A stretch of DNA of 64,000 nt from CBFFRJ01 sp965644225 (GTDB lineage Bacteria; Pseudomonadota; Gammaproteobacteria; Enterobacterales; Enterobacteriaceae). Both the position numbers and the translations under genes were made by a program. Shown in pieces: positions 8,664-18,415 of the stretch. The notes beneath the pieces were generated by a model. The model had not been told where the DNA came from, did not search any database, and saw only the letters and a program-made list of their open reading frames with translations. The stretch's first letter is position 1. Each line of letters begins with the position of its first letter. The stretch spans positions 1 to 64,000 of the forward strand of contig NZ_CBFFRJ010000002.1 in the NCBI RefSeq assembly GCF_965644225.1. Reading direction: 5' to 3'.

Positions 8664-9205
8664 CGCGGCTGCTGCCAGCCAGTAAACTGAATTTCCAGAT
8701 TGTTTTGAGCATCACTCAGCCAGATAGTTCCGTCCTGTATCGTCGCCTGCAGCGTCATCGTCCGTGTCGCGAATGCGCTCAATTTTGCCAGTTGCTCATC
8801 ATCCAGATACCAGATACTCAGATTTTTGAATCCGGCGAGTTTGCTCTGATTTTGCTGCCACCAGATCTGTGCCGCCCTGTCGTTATAGGTAAACAACGCA
8901 ACGTCCTGAGACTGACTCCAGGCTTTTTTGATGCGCCGTTCATCCGGCAACCCCAGTTCAATCCACAGATCAATGCCCAGATGATCGTTACGCAGCCAGG
9001 CTTCCGGCTCATCTTCAGCGCTTAGCCCGCGGGTAAATTGCAGCCGTTCATCGGCAAACTTCAGCCACGCCAGCAAGCGCAGCATCATACGTTCCTGCGT
9101 CTCGGAAGGATGACGAGCAAGCGTCAGGGTGGCGTCCAGAAATTGATTTCGATCGAGGTCAGCCACATTCACTGTCGCTTTATAAATTGTTGCTTTTAAT
9201 GCCAT
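8660..9205 (-). CDS. yaeQ: YaeQ family protein
   Basis: This 181-residue protein matches the YaeQ family, which has a PD-(D/E)XK nuclease-like fold; its cellular role is not settled (a link to transcription elongation was once proposed from its similarity in effect to RfaH). Motifs such as EPEAWLRND and IDLWIELGLPDE are conserved. The ATG follows a CAGGAGG ribosome site. It is the first gene of yaeQ-arfB, and diverges from yaeP-rof. Confidence 0.95.
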   Translation of the reverse strand: MALKATIYKATVNVADLDRNQFLDATLTLARHPSETQERMMLRLLAWLKFADERLQFTRGLSAEDEPEAWLRNDHLGIDLWIELGLPDERRIKKAWSQSQDVALFTYNDRAAQIWWQQNQSKLAGFKNLSIWYLDDEQLAKLSAFATRTMTLQATIQDGTIWLSDAQNNLEIQFTGWQQPR

Positions 9206-9312
9206 ATCGCCTCCTGAGCAAAACAGGCGCTATTGTAGCGAATAAAGGTATAGCGCGCTGTTATCTCTTTGCCGGTGAGGAATTCATCGCGCTGATAATG
9301 ATGAGCCTCCTG

Positions 9313-9321
9313 TGGTATAGT
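9313..9321 (+). promoter_or_regulatory. candidate extended -10 promoter of yaeP-rof
   Basis: TGGTATAGT is an extended -10 element (TGn plus TATAGT at 9316-9321) about 80 bases before yaeP; the -35 region is poor, as is common for this class. No mapped start site is visible from sequence. Confidence 0.5.
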
Positions 9322-9399
9322 CACCTTGCGAAACAGAGCGTATCTTCGTAGGCTTAATGGTATCTCACAGTAAAAGCCAGGGCGCTTACAGGAGGACAT

Positions 9400-9600
9400 G
9401 TGGGAAATTATTGTGAATTAATACGCAAGCGGTATGCGGAAATTGCCAGCGGAGATCTCGGGTATATTCCGGATGCATTGGGATGTGTATTGAAAGTTTT
9501 GAATGAAATGGCATCGGACGATACCGTTTCAGAGTCGGTCAGGGAAAAGGCGGCCTATGCTGCCGCGAACTTACTGGTGAGCGATTATGTCAATGAATGA
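9400..9600 (+). CDS. yaeP: YaeP family protein (UPF0253)
   Basis: This small conserved protein of 66 residues has no assigned function. It aligns over its whole length with K-12 YaeP. The start is a GTG at 9400, 4 bases after GGAGG; the ATG at 9398 in another frame stops after seven codons. Its end overlaps rof by 14 bases, so the two are almost certainly co-translated. Confidence 0.93.
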   Translation: MGNYCELIRKRYAEIASGDLGYIPDALGCVLKVLNEMASDDTVSESVREKAAYAAANLLVSDYVNE

Positions 9601-9847
9601 TAACTATCAACCCATCAATTGCGATGATTATGACAACCTGGAACTCGCCTGTCAGCATCATCTCTTACTGACACTGACGCTGAAAGATGGCGAGGCGTTG
9701 CAGGCGAAAGCCAGTGATTTAGTTTCACGTAAAAATGTGGAGTATCTGGTGGTTGAAATCGCAGGTACAACCCGTGAACTGCGCCTTGATAAAATTGCCA
9801 CCTTCAGCCACCCGGAGATCGGCACCGTTGTGGTGAGCGAATCCTGA
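9587..9847 (+). CDS. rof: Rho-binding antiterminator
   Basis: Rof (YaeO) binds the primary RNA-binding site of Rho and inhibits Rho-dependent termination. The 86-residue protein starts MSMNDNYQPINC and aligns fully with K-12 Rof, an Sm-like small beta-barrel. It lies inside the last codons of yaeP and is followed by a hairpin at 9857-9879. Confidence 0.95.
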   Translation: MSMNDNYQPINCDDYDNLELACQHHLLLTLTLKDGEALQAKASDLVSRKNVEYLVVEIAGTTRELRLDKIATFSHPEIGTVVVSES

Positions 9848-9856
9848 CGTCCTCTG

Positions 9857-9884
9857 ACGGGCAGTAGTTAACTGCCCGTTACTT
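9857..9884 (+). terminator. probable terminator after rof
   Basis: A 9-base-pair stem ACGGGCAGT/ACTGCCCGT (9857-9865 with 9871-9879) is followed by a short mixed T-rich tail. The T run is weak, so efficiency is uncertain. It overlaps the last base of the convergent tilS. Confidence 0.55.
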
Positions 9885-11174
9885 CTCCCACACCAGTTGC
9901 ACACCGCTTTCTTCAGCTTCTGCCGCGCCGTCCAGCGTGACAAACTGCCCGGCCGCCGCAATCAGCGTTTCGCCATAGAACAACAGCGGTGTTGTATCCC
10001 GTTTCCAGGGAGGAACGCCCCGCTCCTGCCATATTTTTTTCAGCTTACGCCCGCCGTTTCGCCCGACAATGTGCAGGGAGCCACTCGCCTGAAAGCGGAT
10101 TGTCACCTTTTCGTCTGCCAGGGGGGCACGTAATTCCCCGCCAGAGATAAGCGACAACGTGCCAGAGTTCGCCGGCAGCGTCAGCGTGGATAAGGGAGAA
10201 GGCCAGTCGATCACTTTGTCACGCAGAACCGGTAACGCCGCCACCAGCCATAATTGCCCCTGATAGCGGCGAACGTCCTGATTCTCCAGCCGCAGGCAAG
10301 GTTCAGCATCTTCCCTGGCAAGCGCCACTTCCTGCCAGATGCGACCGAGCATCTCCCGCGATGGCATCGACGCCTGTTGCGATGCCAGCCAGCGGCGTAA
10401 AAGCGCCCCTCGCCTGATGGCGCTCAACGGCGCTAATGCGGCAACCGACAAGCTGCCGTCACCTCCAGTGGCGGCATTGAGTTCATCGGCCAGCAGTTCA
10501 TCGAGCAATTGCTCCTGTTCACCACACAATGCGGCACTGCGCGCGACGGCATCGGCAAAATGACGCCAGCGGGCATTTAATCCGGGCACAACTCGCAGGC
10601 GCAGAAAATTACGATCGTAGCTGTCATCAGCATTACTTTCATCCTCAATCCAGCATAAGTGGTGCGTCTGCGCATCATTGAGCAACGAGGCCCGTGTTTC
10701 ATGCAGCAAGGGCCGCAACAACTCTGTACCGGCAAAAGGCAGCATCTCCGGCATGCCCGCCAACCCGGCCGGACCACTTCCTCGTTTTAACGCCAGCAGG
10801 AAAGTTTCACATTGATCGTCCAGATGCTGCGCGGTCAGCAGGGCCTCGCCTGGCAAAAGCGCATCGGCAAAAACCTGGTAGCGCGCTTTTCTCGCCTGGG
10901 CCTCAGTGCCGTTGCCCTCATCAAGAAGTTGCACCCGGTTAACGATTAGCGGAACCTGCCATTGCTCGCAGATCTGCTGACAGTGGGTGACCCAGTTGTC
11001 GGCATTGGGGCTTAACCCATGATGAATATGGATAGCGCGCAGAGAAATATCCGGCTGCTGCTCACGCCATTGCACCAGCCGATGCAGTAAGACCGTAGAG
11101 TCCAGGCCACCGCTGAACGCCACCAGAAACTGGCGCTGCGAAGCTGGACGTTGGTGAAGTAATGGCAGGAGCAT
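9879..11174 (-). CDS. tilS: tRNA(Ile)-lysidine synthetase
   Basis: TilS converts the wobble cytidine of tRNA(Ile)(CAU) to lysidine, switching decoding from AUG to AUA. The ATP-binding PP-loop SGGLDS is at residues 21-26, with the conserved IHIHHGLS and RNFLRLRVVP segments and the C-terminal tRNA-binding domains. At 431 residues it is the usual gamma-proteobacterial length, but it is noticeably more diverged from K-12 than its neighbours. No clear ribosome site precedes the ATG. Confidence 0.95.
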   Translation of the reverse strand: MLLPLLHQRPASQRQFLVAFSGGLDSTVLLHRLVQWREQQPDISLRAIHIHHGLSPNADNWVTHCQQICEQWQVPLIVNRVQLLDEGNGTEAQARKARYQVFADALLPGEALLTAQHLDDQCETFLLALKRGSGPAGLAGMPEMLPFAGTELLRPLLHETRASLLNDAQTHHLCWIEDESNADDSYDRNFLRLRVVPGLNARWRHFADAVARSAALCGEQEQLLDELLADELNAATGGDGSLSVAALAPLSAIRRGALLRRWLASQQASMPSREMLGRIWQEVALAREDAEPCLRLENQDVRRYQGQLWLVAALPVLRDKVIDWPSPLSTLTLPANSGTLSLISGGELRAPLADEKVTIRFQASGSLHIVGRNGGRKLKKIWQERGVPPWKRDTTPLLFYGETLIAAAGQFVTLDGAAEAEESGVQLVWEK

Positions 11175-11238
11175 GTTGCTAACCGTCGCAAAGATTCATG
11201 CCCGGCACGTTACCGGGCATTGTGAGAACTGGCAAGGC

Positions 11239-11628
11239 TTACTGCTGATAGAGCTCAAGCGGCAGATTGTCCGGATCCTTAAAAAAAGTAAAACGTTTGC
11301 CGGTAAAAGGATCAATGCGGATGGCTTCGCAAGGCACATCATGTGCTTCAAGGTGCGCAACAGCCGAATCGATATCCTCCACGCTGAAGGCCAGGTGACG
11401 TAAGCCGCAGGACTCTGGTCCGCTGGAACGCGCTGGCGGGAACGGGAAGGAAAATAGCTCAATCACGTACTGGCCATTCAGCGCCAGATCTCCTTTCCAG
11501 GAGTCACGCTCCACACGGTAAAACTCACTTTGCAGCGTAAAACCCAAGATGTCGCAGTAGAACGCTTTGCTCCTGCTGTAATCGGTGGCGATGATCGCGA
11601 TATGGTGTACCTGTTTTAAACCCAGCAT
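11239..11628 (-). CDS. yaeR: VOC family protein YaeR
   Basis: A single vicinal-oxygen-chelate (glyoxalase/bleomycin resistance) domain of 129 residues, of unknown substrate. The metal-binding positions of the family are recognisable (HHIAIIATD, GLRHLAFSVED, LPLELYQQ). I start it at the ATG at 11628, preceded by ACAGGAG, because the K-12 protein begins with MLGLKQVHH; the longer ORF to 11712 runs back into the 3' part of ldcC. In K-12 it also follows ldcC. Confidence 0.93.
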   Translation of the reverse strand: MLGLKQVHHIAIIATDYSRSKAFYCDILGFTLQSEFYRVERDSWKGDLALNGQYVIELFSFPFPPARSSGPESCGLRHLAFSVEDIDSAVAHLEAHDVPCEAIRIDPFTGKRFTFFKDPDNLPLELYQQ

Positions 11629-11684
11629 AGTCTCTCCTGTTGTCTTTTGGCACGTTACCCTTGCCATCGATAACCCGCAAGAGG

Positions 11685-13824
11685 CTACGGTTTTTTTAAG
11701 ACCCGTACCCAATACACGCCATCCTCTCCCCGCTTCGCACCATGAATATCGGTCTCAAAACCGGGGTAATGGCGTCCTATCGCACAAAGCATAAGCAGAA
11801 AATCGAGCACCGAGCGACTTTGCTCCGTGAGCATTTCCCCCGGCATCAATAAAGGGACTCCCGGTGGATAAGGCAGGATCATATTGGCAGAGATACGCCC
11901 GGTCAGTTTTTCCAGCTCAATGGTTTCCACCTCTCCCCTGATTTGCTTCTGCCATGCCTGGTGCGGCGTCATTTTCATCTCTGGCAGAACATCAAACGCC
12001 CGCAGCATTAACTGCGGAAGATCGTGCTGGCGGATCAGTTTATGGATCCCCTGCGCCAGATCCTGGATACGCATGTTGCGATAGAAGTCAGGATCTTCTG
12101 CATAGAGATCCGGCAGCATATTCTTCACGCGTAAATTAAGATCATAGCTGCGTTTAAACTCCATTAATCCGCGCAGCAACCCCATCGCACGGGTTTTGTC
12201 GATCCCAATGCTAAACAGGAACAGCAGGTTGTAAGGCCCGGTTTTTTTCCACCACCACACCGCGTTCGTCGAGAAACTTCGCCACCAGCGCCGCCGGGAT
12301 CCCCTCGTCACTCATGTTGCCCTGCTCGTCCATCCCCGGAGTCAGAATAGTCACTTTCACCGGATCGAGGAACATATGATCCGCATCGGCATTGGGAAAA
12401 CCGTGCCACTCCTCGCCAGGCGCCACGGGCCAGCAATCCGCTTCGTCAATACCGTCCGGCTGCCAGATATCAAAAAACCAGCTGTCCGCCTCATCTCTCA
12501 GCCTCTGCACCTCTTTGCGAAAATGCAGCGCACGCTCAACGGATCGATTAATCAGTCGTTTGCCGGGATTACCGCGTAACATTGCCGCCGCTGTCTCGAT
12601 GGAAGCCACCAGCGGGTAACTGGGCGAAGTGGAGGTGTGTATCATAAAAGCTTCATTGAAGGTGTCTTCGTCATAAGCGCCTTTCACATGGATCAGCGAT
12701 GCCTGCGAAAAGGCGGCCAGCATTTTGTGCGTTGACTGGGTTTCAAAAATCACTTTACCCGGCACGCGCTCACCGCTCATTCCGCTTTTGCCGGCGTATA
12801 TAGGGTGAAAGTTGGTATAGGGTACCCAGGCAGAGTCAAAATGAATGGACGGAATATCCAGGGTCTCTTTGATCCAGGTGGTGTTGTAGAGCAGACCATC
12901 ATAAGTGGAGTTGGTGATCACCGCATGTACCGGCCAGCTTGCGCCCGCCGTCGTCGCCACCTTCATTTCAATGCTGGCATGGGTAAATTCCTGCCGGGGG
13001 ATCCCTCCCAGGATACCCAGCGCGTTGCGTCCGGGTTTTAGCCACAGCGGCGTTACATCGCTCATCATCAGCAAATGGGCGAGAGACTTGTGGCAGTTAC
13101 GATCGATAAGCAGGGTGCTGCCAGCCGGTGCGGCATACATTCCAACAATTTTATTCGATGTGGATGTCCCGTTGGTCACCATATAGCTCTGTTCGGCGCC
13201 AAAAGTACGGGCAATATACTCCTCCGCCTCCAGATGTGGCCCACTGTGATCCAGCAGCGAGCCCAGTTCGGTCACCGAAATAGAAACGTCAGCCTTCAGG
13301 GTATTACCGCCGAAGAAATCATAAAACAGGCAGCCCACCGGGCTTTTCAGGTATGCCGTTCCGCCCATATGCCCGGGTGTACAAAAGGTATATTTCCCCT
13401 CCTTCACGTAGGTAAAGAGGGCCTTTGTAAATGGCGGGGTGATATTGTCGAGATATTCCTGAGTGTACTGCTCAATCCGTGTCGCAATATCTCCTGCGCT
13501 GCCCAGCGCGTACTCAAAAAACCACAGCGCCATGCGCATATCCTGTGCGCTGACGTCCATTGTCGAGTGAGTGTTGATAAAGGCATACAGCGGCAGATAT
13601 TCGTTAAGCTGATTGATCTCGCTGCACAGTTCGAGATCGTACTCATCCCAGTCAAAAATGACGCCGCAGATCCGCGGGTTATGTTCGATAAACTTCAGCA
13701 GGTCATTTCTGTTTTGTGGCCAGATCAGCTGGAAGCCTTGCGTCCTGAGCGCCTGCTCAAGTTCCTTGATCGGCTCATCTTTGTAGAAAACGCCGTGGGG
13801 TCCCATAATGGCAATAATATTCAC
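11685..13824 (-). pseudogene. ldcC: constitutive lysine decarboxylase, frameshifted
   Basis: LdcC is a PLP enzyme turning lysine into cadaverine. The gene is split into two frames: from a GTG at 13824 (after TAAGGAGG) the reading frame is conserved to Lys 527 and then runs into ten unrelated residues and a stop at 12211. The conserved remainder (TGPYNLLFLFSIG to the end, 185 residues) is in another frame and ends at 11685. The break is a run of seven A (minus strand, 12242-12248) where six A would join the two parts into a 712-residue protein, one short of K-12. The wing, PLP-domain and active-site Lys region (STHKM) are intact in the first part. Either a true loss of function, a sequencing error in a homopolymer, or a site of slippage. 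Confidence 0.85.
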
Positions 13825-13876
13825 GCTTACCTCCTTAAAAAACATGAGATAAGCATAGTTGAGCTAAACCGCAGAT

Positions 13877-13904
13877 AAAAAAAAAGCCACACCGGAGTGC
13901 AGCT
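13877..13904 (-). terminator. intrinsic terminator after accA
   Basis: On the minus strand an 8-base-pair stem with a TCCG loop (13886-13904) is followed by a run of nine T (complement of 13877-13885). It ends the macro-operon just before ldcC. Confidence 0.85.
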
Positions 13905-13928
13905 TTTCAGACGGGTCCTTTACGCGAA

Positions 13929-14888
13929 TCAGGCGTAGCCGTAGCTCATCAGACGCTGGTAACGACGGTTACGCAGATCGTCTTTGCTCAGCACATCAAG
14001 ATCGGCCAGATCGGCAATCAATTGCGCTTTCAGTGAAGCAGCCATCGCTTCCGCATTACGGTGAGCGCCACCCAGAGGTTCCGGAATAATGGAGTCGATC
14101 AGCTTCAGCTCCTTCAGGCGCGTTGCAATGATACCCATTGCATCGGCAGCCAGCGGAGCTTTGTCAGCGCTTTTCCACAGAATGGAGGCACAACCTTCCG
14201 GGGAGATAACAGAATAGGTGCTGTATTGCAGCATATTCACTTTATCGCCCACGCCAATAGCCAGCGCGCCGCCAGAGCCGCCTTCGCCAATCACCGTACA
14301 GATGACCGGCACATTCAGACGCGACATTTCACGCAGGTTACGGGCAATAGCTTCAGACTGACCACGCTCTTCCGCACCCACGCCAGGATAGGCACCCGGG
14401 GTGTCGATAAAGGTGATGATCGGCATGTTGAAACGATCGGCCATCTCCATCAAACGCAGCGCTTTGCGGTAACCTTCTGGTGCCGGCATACCAAAGTTGC
14501 GACGAATTTTTTCTTTGGTTTCACGACCTTTCTGGTGACCAATGATCATCACAGGACGACCGTCTAGGCGAGCAATGCCACCGACAATGGCTTTATCATC
14601 GGCATATGCGCGATCGCCAGCCAGTTCGTCAAACTCATCAAACGCAAGGCGGACATAATCCAGGGTGTACGGACGCAACGGATGGCGTGCCAGCTGGGCA
14701 ACCTGCCATGCGCCAAGATCGGCGAAAATTTTGCGCGTCAGTTCTACGCTTTTTTCACGCAGACGATGCACTTCTTCGTCAATGTTAATATCCAGTTTTT
14801 CATCCTGACGGCTTACCGCTGTCAGAGAATCGATTTTCGCTTCCAGCTCAGCAATCGGCTGTTCGAAATCAAGGAAATTCAGACTCAT
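13929..14888 (-). CDS. accA: acetyl-CoA carboxylase carboxyltransferase subunit alpha
   Basis: AccA with AccD moves the carboxyl group from biotin on AccB to acetyl-CoA, giving malonyl-CoA for fatty acid synthesis. The 319 residues equal the K-12 length and show the crotonase-fold glycine-rich segments (GHQKGRETKEKIRRNFG, GEGGSGGALAIGVGD). It lies 12 bases after dnaE in the minus-strand operon and is followed by a terminator. Confidence 0.98.
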   Translation of the reverse strand: MSLNFLDFEQPIAELEAKIDSLTAVSRQDEKLDINIDEEVHRLREKSVELTRKIFADLGAWQVAQLARHPLRPYTLDYVRLAFDEFDELAGDRAYADDKAIVGGIARLDGRPVMIIGHQKGRETKEKIRRNFGMPAPEGYRKALRLMEMADRFNMPIITFIDTPGAYPGVGAEERGQSEAIARNLREMSRLNVPVICTVIGEGGSGGALAIGVGDKVNMLQYSTYSVISPEGCASILWKSADKAPLAADAMGIIATRLKELKLIDSIIPEPLGGAHRNAEAMAASLKAQLIADLADLDVLSKDDLRNRRYQRLMSYGYA

Positions 14889-14900
14889 AGTATTCCTGTA

Positions 14901-17900
14901 TTAGTCAAACTCCAGTTCCACCTGCTCCGAACCAATAAGGCCACGGAGATCGTTTAATAAACGATCGCTCGGAGAGACACGCCACGTCGCGCCAAAACGC
15001 AATCGTGCTCGTGCATCCGCCCTCTGATAGTAGAGATGTACTGGAATTGTCCCCGAGCGATGGGGTTCCAGAGACTGACGGAGTCGGGTCAAAAGCTGGT
15101 CATCAATTTGCCTGTCCGTCAGCGAGATAGCAAGCCCGCGAGCATATTTTTCACGGGCTTCGTCAATATCCATCACTTCACGGGCCATCATTTTAAGCCC
15201 ACCGCTGAAGTCATCAAAGCTGACCTGTCCGCTGACGATAAGTATGCGGTCGTTTTCCAGCAAATGCTGGTACTTTTCCAGCGCTTCGGTGAATAACATC
15301 ACCTCAAGACGCCCTGAACGGTCATCCAGCGTACAGATGCCGATACGATTGCCGCGTTTGGTGACCATAACCCTTGCGGCAATCACGAGCCCCGCCGCCG
15401 TGGTGACCTTGCCACGTTCGGTTGGGTGCATGTCTTTTAGCCTAAGGCCGCCGACATAGCGATCGATTTCTTTTAAATACTGGTTGATTGGGTGACCCGT
15501 CAGATACAAGCCTAACGTTTCACGCTCTCCTTCCAGTACCGTGTGTTCCGGCCAGGGCTGACAGTTAGCGTAAGACTGTTCTATCTGTTCCGGCTCTTCG
15601 GCCAGCACGCCAAACATATCCGCCTGGCCAATCGCCTCTGCTTTCGCATGCTGGTCGGCCGCTTTCAGCGCGTCGCCCAGCGAGTTCATTAATGCAGCAC
15701 GATGCGGTCCAAGACGGTCAAACGCCCCGGACATGATCAGTTTTTCCAGAATCCGGCGGTTCAGTTTTTTGGTGTCGGTACGCGCGCAGAGATCAAACAA
15801 TTCGCGGAAGTAACCACCCTGATTACGGGCTTCAATGATCGCTTCGATCGGCCCTTCACCCACACCCTTAATCGCGCCGATACCATACACTATTTCCCCG
15901 TCATCATTGACGTGGAAGTGATACAAACCGGAGTTGATGTCAGGTGGCAGGATTTTCAGCCCCATTCGCCAGCATTCATCGACCAGGCCGACCACTTTTT
16001 CCGTGTTATCCATATCCGCGGTCATCACCGCCGCCATAAACTCAGCAGGATAGTGCGTTTTAAGCCATAACGTCTGGTAAGAGACTAAAGCATAGGCAGC
16101 AGAGTGAGATTTGTTAAATCCATAACCCGCGAATTTCTCCACCAGGTCGAAGATTTTCATCGCCAGTTCGCCATCAACGCCGTTTTTCTTCGCCCCTTCT
16201 TCAAAGGTACCGCGTTGCTTGGCCATCTCTTCCGGCTTTTTCTTACCCATAGCACGACGCAGCATGTCTGCGCCGCCAAGGGTATAACCGGAAAGCTCCT
16301 GGGCTATCTGCATGACCTGTTCCTGATACAGGATAATGCCGTAGGTCGGTTCCAGTACCGGCTTCAGGCACTCATGCTGCCATTGGACATCCGGGTAAGA
16401 GATCTCTTCACGCCCGTGTTTACGGTCAATAAAGTTATCCACCATCCCGGATTGCAGCGGCCCCGGGCGGAACAGCGCCACCAGGGCTATCATATCTTCG
16501 AAGCAGTCAGGCTGCAGACGTTTGATCAGATCTTTCATGCCGCGGGATTCAAGCTGGAATACCGCAGTGGTCTCTGAGCGTTGCAGAATGTCGAAACTTT
16601 TCTTGTCATCCAGCGGAATAGCGGCGATATCGACAGGTTCAAGCCCCTGCTTCTCACGACGCGGGTTGATCATCTTCAACGCCCAGTCGATGATGGTCAG
16701 CGTACGCAGCCCGAGGAAGTCAAATTTCACCAGCCCGGCATATTCCACGTCGTTTTTGTCAAACTGGGTGACCGGGTGCTGGCCCGCTTCATCGCAATAG
16801 AGCGGTGCGAAGTCGGTAATTTTAGTGGGGGCGATAACCACCCCCCCCGCATGCTTACCGGCGTTACGCGTGACACCTTCCAGTTTGCGCGCCATATCAA
16901 TCAGCGCCTTAACTTCTTCGTCTGCCTCGTAGATTTCCGGCAGCTGCGGCTCGGCCTCAAAGGCTTTTGCCAGCGTCATCCCTGGATCGGGCGGCACCAG
17001 TTTTGAGATCCTGTCGACGAAGCCATACGGATGGCCTAATACACGACCTACGTCGCGAATAACCGCCTTCGCCGCCATGGTTCCGAAGGTAATGATCTGC
17101 GAGACCGCATCACGCCCATACATTTCCGAGACGTGATCAATCACCTGGTCGCGTTTCTCCATACAGAAGTCAACGTCAAAGTCAGGCATAGAGACACGTT
17201 CCGGGTTAAGGAAACGTTCGAACAGCAGGTCGAATTCCAGCGGATCAAGGTCGGTAATTTTTAGCGCATAGGCCACCAGCGAACCCGCACCCGAACCACG
17301 CCCCGGCCCAACGGGTACGCCGTTGTCCTTCGACCACTGGATAAATTCCATTACGATCAGGAAGTAGCCCGGGAAACCCATCTGGTTGATAACTTGCAGT
17401 TCGATATCCAGGCGCGAGTCATACTCCGGACGTTTCTCTTTACGGATAGCTTCATCCGGGAACAAGAATTCCAGGCGCTCTTCCAGCCCCTCTTTCGATT
17501 TCACCACCAGGAAATCTTCGGTGGTCATCTCACCCGTCGGGAACTGCGGCAGGAAATACTCACCCAGGCGCACGGTAACGTTGCAGCGCTTGGCAATTTC
17601 AACGCTGTTTTCCAGTGCCTCGGGAAGATCGGCGAACAGTTCGCACATTTCGTCCTCGCTGCGCATGGATTGCTGCGCAGAATAGTGACGAGGACGTTTA
17701 GGATCATCAAGGGTGAAGCCATCGTGGATGGCCACGCGGATTTCGTGGGCATCAAAATCACCGCCGTCGATAAAGCGCACGTCATTGGTCGCAACGACCG
17801 GCAGACCGCGCTTTTCGGCTAATTCAACCGCCGCATGCAGGTAGTTCTCTTCATCTGGCCGCCCGGTACGAATTAACTCCAGGAAGTAGCAGTCATGAAA

Positions 17901-18383
17901 ATGCGTTTCATAGAAGCTGACACACTGATCGACCAGCACACTGTTGCCACGTAGCAGAGATCGTCCCACATCTCCCATGCGTCCGCCGGAAAGCAGGATC
18001 AGACCCTCTTTTAGCTCAACCAGCCAGTCCCTGTCGATCCACGGGCCTGCCGCACCATATCCGCGCTGATAGGCACGCGAAATCAGCAACGTCAGATTTT
18101 GATAACCCGTATTGTTGGCAGCAAGAACCGTAAGCTGGGTCAGTTCATCACCGAGCAGATCGCTTTGCACGTGAAAATCAGCACCGACAATCGGCTTGAT
18201 TCCCGCACCATGTGCCGTTCCGTAAAACTTAACCAGCCCACAGAGGTTAGTAAAATCGGTGATCGCCAGCGCAGGCATGCCAAGCGCGGCCGCCTTTTTC
18301 ACCAGCGGCCCGGTTTTTGCCAGCCCATCAATCATGGAATAGTCGCTATGCACCCGCAGGTGTACGAAACGTGGTTCAGCCAT
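14901..18383 (-). CDS. dnaE: DNA polymerase III subunit alpha
   Basis: The replicative polymerase catalytic subunit, 1160 residues as in K-12. The N-terminal PHP domain (HLRVHSDYSMIDG from residue 7), the C-family palm with the catalytic aspartates in PDFDVDFC, the GPGRGSGAGS loop and the C-terminal OB fold and tau-binding region are all present. It sits between rnhB and accA, the usual order. Confidence 0.98.
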   Translation of the reverse strand: MAEPRFVHLRVHSDYSMIDGLAKTGPLVKKAAALGMPALAITDFTNLCGLVKFYGTAHGAGIKPIVGADFHVQSDLLGDELTQLTVLAANNTGYQNLTLLISRAYQRGYGAAGPWIDRDWLVELKEGLILLSGGRMGDVGRSLLRGNSVLVDQCVSFYETHFHDCYFLELIRTGRPDEENYLHAAVELAEKRGLPVVATNDVRFIDGGDFDAHEIRVAIHDGFTLDDPKRPRHYSAQQSMRSEDEMCELFADLPEALENSVEIAKRCNVTVRLGEYFLPQFPTGEMTTEDFLVVKSKEGLEERLEFLFPDEAIRKEKRPEYDSRLDIELQVINQMGFPGYFLIVMEFIQWSKDNGVPVGPGRGSGAGSLVAYALKITDLDPLEFDLLFERFLNPERVSMPDFDVDFCMEKRDQVIDHVSEMYGRDAVSQIITFGTMAAKAVIRDVGRVLGHPYGFVDRISKLVPPDPGMTLAKAFEAEPQLPEIYEADEEVKALIDMARKLEGVTRNAGKHAGGVVIAPTKITDFAPLYCDEAGQHPVTQFDKNDVEYAGLVKFDFLGLRTLTIIDWALKMINPRREKQGLEPVDIAAIPLDDKKSFDILQRSETTAVFQLESRGMKDLIKRLQPDCFEDMIALVALFRPGPLQSGMVDNFIDRKHGREEISYPDVQWQHECLKPVLEPTYGIILYQEQVMQIAQELSGYTLGGADMLRRAMGKKKPEEMAKQRGTFEEGAKKNGVDGELAMKIFDLVEKFAGYGFNKSHSAAYALVSYQTLWLKTHYPAEFMAAVMTADMDNTEKVVGLVDECWRMGLKILPPDINSGLYHFHVNDDGEIVYGIGAIKGVGEGPIEAIIEARNQGGYFRELFDLCARTDTKKLNRRILEKLIMSGAFDRLGPHRAALMNSLGDALKAADQHAKAEAIGQADMFGVLAEEPEQIEQSYANCQPWPEHTVLEGERETLGLYLTGHPINQYLKEIDRYVGGLRLKDMHPTERGKVTTAAGLVIAARVMVTKRGNRIGICTLDDRSGRLEVMLFTEALEKYQHLLENDRILIVSGQVSFDDFSGGLKMMAREVMDIDEAREKYARGLAISLTDRQIDDQLLTRLRQSLEPHRSGTIPVHLYYQRADARARLRFGATWRVSPSDRLLNDLRGLIGSEQVELEFD

Positions 18384-18415
18384 TTTCAGATTCCGGTTTT
18401 ATCTCGTGACAAGAA

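Noticed and set aside
11199..11220. Hairpin ATGCCCGG/CCGGGCAT between tilS and yaeR as a terminator
   Set aside because: The stem is convincing but no T run follows on either strand, so I do not call it a terminator.
12241..12311. Programmed frameshift as in dnaX for ldcC
   Set aside because: The A7 run resembles a slippery site, but joining the frames requires dropping one base, not a -1 shift, and ldcC is not known to use recoding. A real mutation or sequence error is simpler.
13075..13878. 267-codon plus-strand ORF opposite the 5' part of ldcC
   Set aside because: Composition follows the codon structure of ldcC; no independent support.
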